The translations under genes were made by a program, and so were the position numbers. 30,838 nt of DNA from Microcaldota archaeon. GTDB lineage: Archaea > Micrarchaeota > Micrarchaeia > Micrarchaeales > CABMGC01. The DNA lies in contig DAIDLJ010000001.1 in NCBI GenBank assembly GCA_027449585.1, positions 20,406-51,243 of the forward strand, in the 5' to 3' direction. Shown here one piece after another: positions 16,021 to 23,631 of the stretch (positions within the stretch are counted from its first letter, which is position 1; each line of letters begins with the position of its first letter). The notes beneath the pieces were generated by a model. That model worked only from the letters and a program-made list of their open reading frames with translations, made no database searches and was not told the DNA's origin.

Positions 16021-16827
16021 ATGAACGTACTTGGACTTGATGGTAAGGTTTCAAAGAGCACGACTCTACCTAGCGTATTCGCCGGAGAATTCCGCGCGGA
16101 TATCGTAAGGAGGGCGCTGCTTTCGGAGCAGAGCCAGGATTATCAACCTCAAGGACACTTCATAAGGGCAGGATTCGAGACTACTGCAGTGTATGTAGGT
16201 AAGTACAGTGCCGCATACAGGAGGGGCAGGCACATGGGTATTGCAATAAGGCCCAGGCAGAAGCTCGGAGGTGGCGCTCAGGGAGATGTAAGAAGAATCC
16301 CATCTGCAACAAAGGGACATAGAGCGCATCCACACAAGATAGAGAAAAGAATAGAGGAATTGATAAACAGGAAGGAGTATCTTCTCGCAATAAAATCTGC
16401 AATAGCAGGATCATCAAATACCGGCATGGTTTTGTCAAAGCATCTTGTACAGACAAAGGAGCTTCCAATAGTTGTCGATGACAAACTTGAATCAATAGCA
16501 AAGACCAAGGAGCTCATAAAGGTCCTTGGTGCACTGGGATTGTCCGATGATCTTGGCAAGTCGCACAAGCCGCAGCTTAGAAAAGGTCTAAAGAGGCTGT
16601 CAAACAAAAGGCATTTCCGCAACAGCGTACTAATAGTCTCAAAATCCACAGGCAGCATCTCCAAGGCCGGAAGAAATATACCTGGAGTCGACGTCTGTGC
16701 AGTCAATGAGCTTACGGTAGGGAAGCTCGCCCCTGGCGCAAAGCCAAGGCTGGCAATATGGACCGAAGGCGCAGTCTCGAGCATAGAAGAGGCGCTATCA
16801 AACGGATCAATAAAGAGCAGGAGATAA
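16021..16827 (+). CDS. rpl4: ribosomal protein L4 (uL4)
   Basis: 268 residues, archaeal/eukaryotic-type uL4. The central signature GGGAQGDVRRIPSATKGHR is present, forming the loop that lines the peptide exit tunnel, and the C-terminal L4/L1e fold contains the SVLIVSKSTG...IPGVDVCAVNELTVGKLAPG segment. Second gene of the operon; L23 starts 2 bases after its stop. Confidence 0.96.
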   Translation: MNVLGLDGKVSKSTTLPSVFAGEFRADIVRRALLSEQSQDYQPQGHFIRAGFETTAVYVGKYSAAYRRGRHMGIAIRPRQKLGGGAQGDVRRIPSATKGHRAHPHKIEKRIEELINRKEYLLAIKSAIAGSSNTGMVLSKHLVQTKELPIVVDDKLESIAKTKELIKVLGALGLSDDLGKSHKPQLRKGLKRLSNKRHFRNSVLIVSKSTGSISKAGRNIPGVDVCAVNELTVGKLAPGAKPRLAIWTEGAVSSIEEALSNGSIKSRR

Positions 16828-16829
16828 AG

Positions 16830-17081
16830 ATGGACGCACTAATATACCCACTTTCAACCGAAAAGGCGCTTAACATGATAGACAGGATGAACACCATCTG
16901 CTACGTCTGCGATTTTAGGTCCACAAAGAGTGCAATAAAGAAGGAGTTCGAGGAGACATTCGCAGTGAAGGTAGCTACTATAAATACCGAGATAACAATG
17001 AATAACACTAAGAGGGCATACATAAGGATAAAACCGGAGTTCAAGGCCTCTGACGTGGCAAGGAAGCTTAAATTAGTATGA
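16830..17081 (+). CDS. rpl23: ribosomal protein L23 (uL23)
   Basis: 83 residues from the ATG at 16830. The frame is open further upstream but only inside rpl4, so the longer reading is rejected. The TEKALNMID start, basic central strand and RAYIRIKPEFKASDVARKL end are typical of archaeal uL23, which sits at the tunnel exit and docks SRP and the translocon. The gap to rpl2 is 17 bases. Confidence 0.95.
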   Translation: MDALIYPLSTEKALNMIDRMNTICYVCDFRSTKSAIKKEFEETFAVKVATINTEITMNNTKRAYIRIKPEFKASDVARKLKLV

Positions 17082-17098
17082 TTCATGGTGAAGACTAA

Positions 17099-17818
17099 AT
17101 GGGAAAGAGATTAAAGCAGCAAAGGCGTGGAAAGGGAAGCAATGCATACAGAAAGCCCCCAAACCACTTCAAGGCTGACGTTAATTTCAGGAGCAGGCCA
17201 ATAGAAGGCAGGGCTATCGGAGAGGTCGTCGAATTCATAGACGATCCTGGCCATAGCGCTCCACTCATGAGGGTAAGGTATGAGGACTTTTCAGAAAACA
17301 TACTCTTTGCTCCGGAAGGGATAAAGATAGGCGATCGTATATTCGAAGGAAATCAGGCTGAGGTCGCACTTGGCAGCATACTACCTCTCGGGTCCATACC
17401 TGACGGAATGCTCATTTACAATATAGAATCAAGGCCAGGCGACGGCGGCAAGATGGCCCGCGTCGCAGGAGGCTATGCAACGATAAAGTCGCATCTTGAA
17501 AACGCTGTCAATGTTCTACTTCCATCAAAGAAGGCAATAGACCTGGATCCATCGTGCAGGGCGCAGATAGGCGCCGTAGCAGGCGGAGGCCTCACATCCC
17601 AGCCGATAATGAAGGCCGGAAAGGCGCATTACATATGGCATGCCACAAATCAGAAATGGCCTGTCAACCGTGGGGTCAAGTCCAATCCTGTTGACCATCC
17701 ATTCGGAGGAAAGCAGCACCACAAAGGGGCGTCAAGCATGGTCTCAAGGCATGCGCCTCCAGGGTCAAAGGTCGGGCACATTGCCGCAAGGAGGGTCGGA
17801 AGGCGAAAGAGTGGTTGA
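17099..17818 (+). CDS. rpl2: ribosomal protein L2 (uL2)
   Basis: 239 residues, archaeal-type uL2 with MGKRLKQQRRGKG at the N-terminus and the conserved VKSNPVDHPFGGKQHH segment near residue 200, which approaches the peptidyl-transferase centre. Length is normal for archaea. Followed by rps19, whose ATG is 2 bases after the stop. Confidence 0.96.
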   Translation: MGKRLKQQRRGKGSNAYRKPPNHFKADVNFRSRPIEGRAIGEVVEFIDDPGHSAPLMRVRYEDFSENILFAPEGIKIGDRIFEGNQAEVALGSILPLGSIPDGMLIYNIESRPGDGGKMARVAGGYATIKSHLENAVNVLLPSKKAIDLDPSCRAQIGAVAGGGLTSQPIMKAGKAHYIWHATNQKWPVNRGVKSNPVDHPFGGKQHHKGASSMVSRHAPPGSKVGHIAARRVGRRKSG

Positions 17819-17820
17819 TT

Positions 17821-18207
17821 ATGGCTAGAATATTCACGTTCAGGGGAAAGACAATCGAGGAGCTTCAGGCAATGAAGCTTGACGACGTCTCAAAGCTCAT
17901 GAAGTCGAGGAACAGAAGGGCAATAAAGAGAATGAGCGCGAGCTACAAGGCAATAATAAAGAAGATAGAGAAGGCAAAGCAGACTGGAAAGGCGATAAAG
18001 ACGCACAGCAGGGAGGCGGTCATACTTCCAAGCTGGGTAGGTCTCAAGATAGGCGTTCACGACGGCAAAAAGTTCCAGGACCTTGCAATAGGTCCAGAGA
18101 TGATAGGCCACAGGCTCGGCGAGTTCGCCATCCCGATAAAGCACGTAGTGCACTCTGCACCTGGTATAAGGGCAACAAGGGGAAGCAAGTTCCTAGCGGT
18201 GAAATAA
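17821..18207 (+). CDS. rps19: ribosomal protein S19 (uS19)
   Basis: 128 residues from the ATG at 17821; a TTG two codons earlier overlaps the L2 stop and is less likely. The C-terminal uS19 core with THSREAVILPSWVGLKIGVHDGK and IGHRLGEFAIPIK is clear. Small-subunit head protein contacting the A-site finger. Its stop overlaps the L22 start (TAATG). Confidence 0.95.
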   Translation: MARIFTFRGKTIEELQAMKLDDVSKLMKSRNRRAIKRMSASYKAIIKKIEKAKQTGKAIKTHSREAVILPSWVGLKIGVHDGKKFQDLAIGPEMIGHRLGEFAIPIKHVVHSAPGIRATRGSKFLAVK

Positions 18208-18893
18208 TGAATTATTCGTTCAACTTGAAAGGCGATGATTTCGTAAAAGCGCAGAGCTACGATGTCAATGCGAGCTATAAGGATCTCGGCGCAGTATGTG
18301 ACGCCATAAGATACCTGAGGGCTACTGATGCTCTTGCTGCTCTTGAGCTTTTCATAGAGAAGGAGTCCCCAGTCGCGTACAGGAGGCACAACAGGCACAT
18401 GGGCTCAAGGCACGAGCTTGGCGGTCAGAAAGGAGGATATCCCGAAAAGGCCGCCTCCGAGGTTCTCAAGACGCTTACAAACGCCATGGCAAATGCTGGA
18501 AACAAGGGCAAGGATGCCCAGGACATGTTTGTCGTCAGCGCATCAGCCAACAAGACAAGGATAGAAAGGAGATATCCTTCCAAGGGAAGCATCGCCTGGG
18601 GCAGGGGAATGTACGGAATGTCCGCAACCAACCACAGCGACATAGAATACGCAAAGATAGAGATAGTGCTCGCAGAGCAGCATTCCGACAAGCTCACAAA
18701 GAACATGAAATACTTCATAAAGACAAGGGGCAAGAGGATAAACGAGTCGCAAAGGACCAAGCAGAAGGCAATGTCGCAGAGCAAGCCGAAGGCAAAAGAG
18801 CCAAAGAAGGTGGCCCAGATTGAAGCACCAAAGGGGAATGCCCCGAAGGCCCAGGCGCCTAAGGCCGAGGCGACAGCAGAACAAAAAGCATGA
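18207..18893 (+). CDS. rpl22: ribosomal protein L22 (uL22) with Lys/Ala-rich C-terminal tail
   Basis: 228 residues. The first 180 or so are archaeal uL22 (KDLGAVCDAIRY, SRHELGGQKGGYPEKA, beta-hairpin reaching into the exit tunnel). About 40 residues at the end are a low-complexity Lys/Ala/Pro/Glu tail (KPKAKEPKKV...), longer than in most archaeal L22. Part of the tail is read over the in-frame extension of S3, so the S3 start must be the ATG after it. Fifth gene after L3 in the operon order. Confidence 0.94.
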   Translation: MNYSFNLKGDDFVKAQSYDVNASYKDLGAVCDAIRYLRATDALAALELFIEKESPVAYRRHNRHMGSRHELGGQKGGYPEKAASEVLKTLTNAMANAGNKGKDAQDMFVVSASANKTRIERRYPSKGSIAWGRGMYGMSATNHSDIEYAKIEIVLAEQHSDKLTKNMKYFIKTRGKRINESQRTKQKAMSQSKPKAKEPKKVAQIEAPKGNAPKAQAPKAEATAEQKA

Positions 18894-18897
18894 TAAT

Positions 18898-19533
18898 ATG
18901 GTAGTAGAGCGAAAATTCATAGAGGACCTGATGATAAAGAACAACATATCCAAGTACCTAGAGAAGAAGCTTTCAAGGGCAGGATTCTCAAGGGTGGACA
19001 TCCAGAAGACACCAATAATAACCAGGATAACAGTATATGTCACAAATCCCGGAAAGGTCATCGGAAGGGGCGGAGAGACGATAAACAGCCTTACGGAGGG
19101 CATGAAGAAGAAATTCAACATAGATAACCCCCAGATAAGCGTCGCGGAGGTCAAGAACGAGAAGCTCGAGCCAAGGCTCGTTGCCAAGTACATAGCGAAC
19201 TCCCTTGAGAGAGGGATAAACGCCAGGAGGCTGCTCCACGGAACCATAAAGGAGATAATGGACAACGGCGCAATGGGCGCTGAGATAATAGCCACTGGAA
19301 AGCTCGCCGCAAAGGGTGCAAAGGCCAAGCAGATAAAGATAAGGCTCGGATACCTCCCAACTGCAGGTCACGTCACAACGCTTGTGGACGGGGCAAAAGT
19401 AGCATCATACCCTAAGTACGGCGCAATAGGCATAAAAGTGAGGATAGCCCAGCCAGGAACCAAGTTCCCTACAGGGAAGCAGAAGAAGCCAAAGCCAGCT
19501 GTTGCAGAGGCGGATGTCACAGTCGCGAACTGA
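18898..19533 (+). CDS. rps3: ribosomal protein S3 (uS3)
   Basis: 211 residues from the ATG at 18898, 4 bases after the L22 stop; the upstream open frame inside rpl22 is rejected. The KH type-2 domain is evident, with the GxxG loop in VIGRGGETI, followed by the S3 C-terminal domain. Small-subunit protein at the mRNA entry. Here the operon pauses: rpl29 is 70 bases on and has its own TATA box. Confidence 0.95.
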   Translation: MVVERKFIEDLMIKNNISKYLEKKLSRAGFSRVDIQKTPIITRITVYVTNPGKVIGRGGETINSLTEGMKKKFNIDNPQISVAEVKNEKLEPRLVAKYIANSLERGINARRLLHGTIKEIMDNGAMGAEIIATGKLAAKGAKAKQIKIRLGYLPTAGHVTTLVDGAKVASYPKYGAIGIKVRIAQPGTKFPTGKQKKPKPAVAEADVTVAN

Positions 19534-19561
19534 TGTATGAACCGCAAGGCTCAGAAAGCCA

Positions 19562-19568
19562 TTTATAT
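19562..19568 (+). promoter_or_regulatory. internal TATA box before rpl29
   Basis: TTTATAT lies 36-42 bases ahead of the ATG at 19604, so transcription would start near 19590. It suggests that rpl29-aIF1 form a separate transcript or have a second promoter. Confidence 0.5.
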
Positions 19569-19603
19569 CATAACTGATAAAATTACTTTGTAGATTGATA
19601 ACG

Positions 19604-19801
19604 ATGAAGATAAAAGACCTAAGGGCCCTTTCAACAGAGGCCCTCAACGGAAAGCTCAAGGACCTCAAGCTAGATCTTGCCATAGAGAAGAGGAACATAA
19701 GCTCTACTGGAGTGGCTAGCAAGAAGATCAAGCTAAAGGAGATGAAGAGAACCGTTGCACAGATACTTACACTGCTTAAAGAGAGGGGTGCTGCGAGCTA
19801 A
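19604..19801 (+). CDS. rpl29: ribosomal protein L29 (uL29)
   Basis: 65 residues from the ATG at 19604 (a TTG three codons earlier is possible). MKIKDLRALSTEALNGKLKDLK is the typical two-helix uL29 start, ending in a Leu-rich helix (RTVAQILTLLKER). Large-subunit protein by the tunnel exit. Its stop overlaps the next ATG (TAATG), so aIF1 is translationally coupled. Confidence 0.93.
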   Translation: MKIKDLRALSTEALNGKLKDLKLDLAIEKRNISSTGVASKKIKLKEMKRTVAQILTLLKERGAAS

Positions 19802-20106
19802 TGCCTGAGATATGCCCCAAGTGCGGACTGCCAAAGGAGATATGCGTTTGCGATATCCTTGACAGGGAGACCAACCGTAAGATAAAAGTGTATCTCGAGA
19901 AGAAGAAGTTCCGGAAGTATATGACTGTAGTCACCGGACTATCCGGAGAGGAGCTCGAGAAGACCGCAAAGGAGCTCAAGCGCGTCCTTGCATGCGGAGG
20001 TACCTACAAGAACGGCATGATAGAGCTGCAGGGAGAGCACAAGGACAACGTGAAGAAGGCGCTTTTGAACCTCGGATACCCCGAAGAGAGCATAGATGTG
20101 GCCTGA
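19801..20106 (+). CDS. translation initiation factor aIF1 (SUI1 family)
   Basis: 101 residues. The N-terminus has the archaeal CPKCGLPKEICVCD cysteine pair arrangement, then the SUI1 fold with TVVTGLSG, LACGGTYKNGMIELQG and a C-terminal LGYPEESIDV. It helps select the start codon on the 30S subunit. Its place behind rpl29 is the standard archaeal order; the gene that usually follows (RNase P Rpp29, then S17) is not here. Confidence 0.93.
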   Translation: MPEICPKCGLPKEICVCDILDRETNRKIKVYLEKKKFRKYMTVVTGLSGEELEKTAKELKRVLACGGTYKNGMIELQGEHKDNVKKALLNLGYPEESIDVA

Positions 20107-20159
20107 GCCTCCATCGAATAGGTTATTAATTTTAATCCCGCAATAGATTACTGATCCTG

Positions 20160-20993
20160 ATGAATCTGCGCAGGCTGTACATCCTTGTAATGGTATTGTC
20201 CATATTTGCCGTCGCAAATGCGACCTACCTTAGCATCCTAGGGCCAGCATCAGCAACGCTGCACAATGGCCAGAGCATATACCTTGGCAAGGTTGGCCCT
20301 GGGGAGAGCTTCTATGTGGAGGCCTCTGCAACAACCACAAACGCATCCGGATACCTGATAAACATAGGCTGGGCCAAGCTCGCCGCAGAGAATCTTCCTA
20401 GCGGTTGGTATTCGCAGCCATCGCTTCTTTATGCAAATCCGATGAAGATGAAGGTAACCGTGCCGAGCAGCGCACAAAATGGCACCTACAACTTCACCAT
20501 AGCCGCAATAGACGTCGGCAACTACTCAAAGCTCGGCGCGTTCTTTGTGACAGCATATGTGAACGTGACCCCGAACGTATTTAGCATGAATGTAAATCCA
20601 ACAAGCATACAGTCCGGCATAGATCAGCCCACCAATCTCTACATAACCATAAACAATACCGGCATATCCGATGATCCTTTCGGAATAAGCGTATCAGGGC
20701 TGCCGGCATGGAACTTTAGCGAGCAGGTCGTCGCGCTGCATCTGACCCAGAGCACTTACCTATATCCAGTATACGTTAACGAGTCAGGCACGTACAACCT
20801 TAACCTTACCGTAGCTTCGACTACGAGCCCTGCGATAAAGCTTTCGCAGCCGATAAGGCTTGTAGCGGCCGCAAGCCTGCAGAACGACTACAGCGCAGTC
20901 GGCCAGGGAGTAATACTCTCGCCAGTCATATTCTATCCATCATACGAACTCATGCTCTTCCTTTCATATGTTTACAACTCAATTTCCCACTGA
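20160..20993 (+). CDS. secreted surface protein with beta-rich domains, unknown
   Basis: 277 residues. A signal peptide is clear (basic MNLRR, hydrophobic core, cleavage likely near residue 21 after ANA). The mature part is rich in Asn/Thr/Ser with many sequons and repeated beta-strand patterns resembling Ig-like or CARDB-type repeats, and a moderately hydrophobic C-terminal stretch (about 255-272) could anchor it. No catalytic motif. TATA-like AT tract before the ATG suggests its own promoter. Its 3' end meets the next unknown gene. Confidence 0.7.
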   Translation: MNLRRLYILVMVLSIFAVANATYLSILGPASATLHNGQSIYLGKVGPGESFYVEASATTTNASGYLINIGWAKLAAENLPSGWYSQPSLLYANPMKMKVTVPSSAQNGTYNFTIAAIDVGNYSKLGAFFVTAYVNVTPNVFSMNVNPTSIQSGIDQPTNLYITINNTGISDDPFGISVSGLPAWNFSEQVVALHLTQSTYLYPVYVNESGTYNLNLTVASTTSPAIKLSQPIRLVAAASLQNDYSAVGQGVILSPVIFYPSYELMLFLSYVYNSISH

Positions 20994-21009
20994 AAAAAAG
21001 GCGCCCTTT

Positions 21010-21705
21010 ATGAAAAGCAAGAAGCGGCAGTTGCGTCCAAAGAGCCTCATATTCGTAAAGCTCGAATCGCTAGATGACCTGTCCAGATACGTCTGCAATT
21101 ACGACTACACCAACGCCCAGCTCGTATCATTTAAATCTGGCGGAGCATATAGGATATTTGCGCTCGGCGAAGAGATAGGCAAGAGCACCATTGCCTATTA
21201 TGTATCAAATCCTAAGAGCGAGCACGCAATAGGCTACACCTATCCCTCATCCCCGTCGCAGAAGGAGAATTCGCACTTCGTATCTGGCGAGAGGCAGGAA
21301 GGCAGCAATACTATAAACATAATCTGCATAGATGACGCGAAGATCTCCGATGCAAAGCCCAAGGCCAAGGAAATCCCCTCAATCGCAAAGCTCTCGAGCG
21401 TTCATGATCTTGTTACTGCCGCCCTCATACAGGCATCAGGCACAGAGACCATACCTCAAATATACTCGTTTGTCTACAAGGGGAAGGCGGTCCTTTGCGC
21501 TTTTGACGTGATAGAGGGCCTTTCCGACGAGAATAAGATACTTTATTATTCATTGCCTGACAAGAATCAATCCGGAGGCTTCGTAAGGTATAAATACAGC
21601 GACAACCGAATTGATTTTACGGAATATATGGGCGAGCATTCATATATGTACGCCAAGATAATACATCTCGCGGAGCCGTTTCCGTTCTTCAAAATGCCCG
21701 ATTAG
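21010..21705 (+). CDS. hypothetical protein whose 3' end overlaps tRNA-Asn
   Basis: 231 residues from the ATG at 21010; an earlier in-frame ATG at 20968 would overlap the previous gene by 26 bases. I do not recognise the family. The N-terminus is basic (MKSKKRQLRPKS), with no TM or signal peptide. The two halves, about 15-100 and 130-225, each contain a similar strand-helix layout (VKLESLDDL..., AKLSSVHDL...), which may be an internal duplication. The stop codon TAG is supplied by the tRNA-Asn sequence itself, a 10-base overlap. Confidence 0.65.
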   Translation: MKSKKRQLRPKSLIFVKLESLDDLSRYVCNYDYTNAQLVSFKSGGAYRIFALGEEIGKSTIAYYVSNPKSEHAIGYTYPSSPSQKENSHFVSGERQEGSNTINIICIDDAKISDAKPKAKEIPSIAKLSSVHDLVTAALIQASGTETIPQIYSFVYKGKAVLCAFDVIEGLSDENKILYYSLPDKNQSGGFVRYKYSDNRIDFTEYMGEHSYMYAKIIHLAEPFPFFKMPD

Positions 21706-21767
21706 CTCAGTGGTAGAGCGCCTGGCTGTTAACCAGGATGTCGCAGGTTCGATCCCCGCATCGGGCG
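21696..21767 (+). tRNA. tRNA-Asn(GTT)
   Basis: A 72-base tRNA reading. The acceptor stem is GCCCGAT/ATCGGGC, the D arm GCTC...GAGC, the anticodon stem CCTGG/CCAGG around loop CTGTTAA (anticodon GTT), and the T arm GCAGGTTCGATCCCCGC. Discriminator base G; no CCA is encoded. No intron. The 3' end from 21758 is repeated exactly at 24863, see the island entry. Confidence 0.95.
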
Positions 21768-21777
21768 ATGCGCTTCA
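21758..21777 (+). repeat. attL candidate: 3' end of tRNA-Asn plus 10 flanking bases
   Basis: GCATCGGGCGATGCGCTTCA occurs here and, identically, at 24863-24882. The first 10 bases are the 3' end of tRNA-Asn. An exact 20-base direct repeat of a tRNA end bracketing a distinct gene set is the standard mark of site-specific integration by a tyrosine recombinase. Confidence 0.8.
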
Positions 21778-21911
21778 GGTTATACTTCTACGGGGGCTTT
21801 GCTCCTTTAGTCCATCTTGCTCCTAAAGTGGCTCCATATATTGAAGAAGACGGGTAGCAATCTGACAAGCAGAAATGTACATGGCTGTAAGCGTAACCTT
21901 TTTATAGTTGT

Positions 21912-21943
21912 ATGAATAAATATTCATATGATAAAATATTCAT
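21912..21943. promoter_or_regulatory. two abutting 16-bp dyads: probable operator of the ArsR-type regulator
   Basis: ATGAATAAATATTCAT (21912-21927) is a perfect 6-4-6 inverted repeat and is followed directly by the variant ATGATAAAATATTCAT (21928-21943). A TATA element (TTTTTATA, about 21898-21905) lies just ahead, so these sites cover the expected transcription start. That is where ArsR-family repressors bind; autoregulation is inferred. Confidence 0.7.
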
Positions 21944-21953
21944 ATTGATTGAC

Positions 21954-22262
21954 ATGAAAGATCCATCAGAGATGTTTTTGAGAGAAATAGGAAGCGGCTG
22001 TAAATTCAGGATGCTTAAGTCGCTCCTAAACGCCAAACTGTCAGTAAACGAGCTGGCAGAAGCGTCAGGTTTGAGCCAGAGCCACGTATCGCATAATCTA
22101 AAGTCATTGCTTGCCTGCAGGTTTGTTGAGATGGTTCCAAAAGGCAAAGTGCATGAATACGGGCTTAGCAAAGAGATAGCACCGTGCATAAGGGGGATAT
22201 CAAATTATATTGAAAAATACGGAGATTTCCTCACTAACTGCGGCGGGATAAAAATGGTGTGA
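21954..22262 (+). CDS. ArsR-family winged-helix regulator
   Basis: 102 residues from the ATG at 21954. An in-frame ATG at 21912 falls inside the operator, so it is rejected. The winged helix is at about 15-72: the recognition helix LAEASGLSQSHVSHNLKSL and the wing FVEMVPKGKVHEYGLS. There are four cysteines (C16, C55, C78, C96), more than needed for the fold, so metal or thiol sensing is possible, but the classical ELCVCDL motif is not there. It starts the island operon; the next gene is 4 bases after its stop. Archaeal MerR regulators (Sulfolobus) also belong to ArsR. Confidence 0.8.
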   Translation: MKDPSEMFLREIGSGCKFRMLKSLLNAKLSVNELAEASGLSQSHVSHNLKSLLACRFVEMVPKGKVHEYGLSKEIAPCIRGISNYIEKYGDFLTNCGGIKMV

Positions 22263-22266
22263 CCAT

Positions 22267-23631
22267 ATGAAGAAATACGATTTAATTGTGATAGGAAGCG
22301 GCGCAGCAGAGGCAGTTACTGCAGAGGCCGCAGAGCACGGGTTGAAAGTAGCAGAAGTAGAGAAAGGCGCGCTGGGCGGCACCTGCCTGAACAGAGGCTG
22401 CATACCATCAAAGATGCTTATCCACAGGGCAGATGTAGCAGAGACGATAAAGAATGCTGCTAAATTCGGAATAAAAGTAAAGGGATACGAGATCGATTTC
22501 CCTTCTATAGTAAAGGAAGTTACTGAATATGTTGATGGTGACTCAAAAAGCATAGAGAACTCTTTCAAAGGCTCCAAAAACCCAATCCTTTATCATGCCG
22601 AAGGCGAATTCACTGGCAAGAAAACGGTCAGAGTGGGAAATGAAATGATAACTGCAGACAAAATACTGATAGCTGCCGGTGCAAGGCCGATCATACCTAA
22701 CATCCCCGGGCTTGAAGGCAGTGGCTACATGACAAGCGAGGAAGCTCTCAGGCTTACCAGGCAGCCAAAGGTAATGACAATAATAGGGGGAGGCTATATT
22801 GCAGCCGAGTTGGCGCATTTCTACGGCTCCCTAGGAACGAAGATTAACATAATCCACAAGCACGATGCCTTGGTGAACAGGGAAGACGGGGAGATAGCAC
22901 AGAGACTTACTGACATATTCAAGCAGAAATACAACATATACACTGGATACGAACCGGCAAAAGTATCAAAGAAAGGTGCTGAATTTGAGGTAACCGTAAA
23001 GAGCAGGTCTGGAGATGTCAAAACCCTGAAGTCGGACGCCCTCCTGATCGCAGTTGGCGTGCAGCCGAACTCAGACGCCCTTAAACTTGAGAAAACTGGG
23101 GTTAAGACCAATGAAAAGGGCTACATAATAGTTGACGACCATCTAAAAACCAATGTCGAAGGCATCTATGCGTTAGGTGACATAACTGGAAGATATCTCT
23201 TCAGACATTCAGCAAATCACGAGGCAGGCTATGCCGTGGAGAATATCATACACGGCAAAAATATTGCAGTCGACTATTCAGCAATGCCTCACGCAATATT
23301 CACCTCCCCGCAGATAGGCGCTGTAGGAAAGACCGAGGAGCAGCTAAAAGAGGATGGTACAGAATACCTTGTCGGAAAATACGATTACATAAACACGGCC
23401 ATGGGAACTGCATTGAAGGATGAGGCAGGCTTTGTCAAGATACTTGTTGAGAAGCAGACAGGAAAGATACTGGGGTGCCACATAATTGGGACAGACGCTT
23501 CAACATTGATACACGAGGTCATTGTGGCCATGAAAAGCGGCGATGGCAAAATCTACAACCTGACAAACGCAGTCCACATACATCCAGCACTCAACGAAGT
23601 AGTATCCAGAGCGGCATACAGCATAGGCTGA
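22267..23631 (+). CDS. class I pyridine nucleotide-disulfide oxidoreductase (MerA/dihydrolipoamide dehydrogenase-like)
   Basis: 454 residues. FAD-binding GSGAAEAV at the N-terminus, redox cysteine pair C40/C45 in GGTCLNRGCIPSKM, NAD(P)H-binding GGGYIAAE near 177, second FAD contact ALGDITG, and the dimer-interface HPALNE (H439, E444). The last feature is that of enzymes reducing disulfides. Mercuric reductases end instead in a vicinal Cys-Cys that is missing here, and there is no N-terminal HMA domain. The neighbouring thioredoxin and ArsR-type regulator fit a disulfide, thiol or metal detoxifying role. Substrate unknown. Confidence 0.85.
   Translation: MKKYDLIVIGSGAAEAVTAEAAEHGLKVAEVEKGALGGTCLNRGCIPSKMLIHRADVAETIKNAAKFGIKVKGYEIDFPSIVKEVTEYVDGDSKSIENSFKGSKNPILYHAEGEFTGKKTVRVGNEMITADKILIAAGARPIIPNIPGLEGSGYMTSEEALRLTRQPKVMTIIGGGYIAAELAHFYGSLGTKINIIHKHDALVNREDGEIAQRLTDIFKQKYNIYTGYEPAKVSKKGAEFEVTVKSRSGDVKTLKSDALLIAVGVQPNSDALKLEKTGVKTNEKGYIIVDDHLKTNVEGIYALGDITGRYLFRHSANHEAGYAVENIIHGKNIAVDYSAMPHAIFTSPQIGAVGKTEEQLKEDGTEYLVGKYDYINTAMGTALKDEAGFVKILVEKQTGKILGCHIIGTDASTLIHEVIVAMKSGDGKIYNLTNAVHIHPALNEVVSRAAYSIG

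Noticed and set aside
16278..16784. 168-residue open frame on the minus strand
   Set aside because: Lies wholly antisense to rpl4, with composition expected of a complement of ribosomal codons and no motif.
16758..16829. N-terminal extension of L23
   Set aside because: Inside rpl4; the ATG at 16830 gives the normal L23 N-terminus.
18820..18897. N-terminal extension of S3
   Set aside because: Inside the L22 tail; the ATG at 18898 gives the normal S3 start.
18543..19328. 261-residue minus-strand open frame
   Set aside because: Antisense to rpl22 and rps3; its hydrophobic look is a product of the complement of Lys/Glu codons.
22267..23631. Firm naming as merA
   Set aside because: The C-terminal vicinal cysteines are missing and the HPxxxE dyad of disulfide reductases is present.
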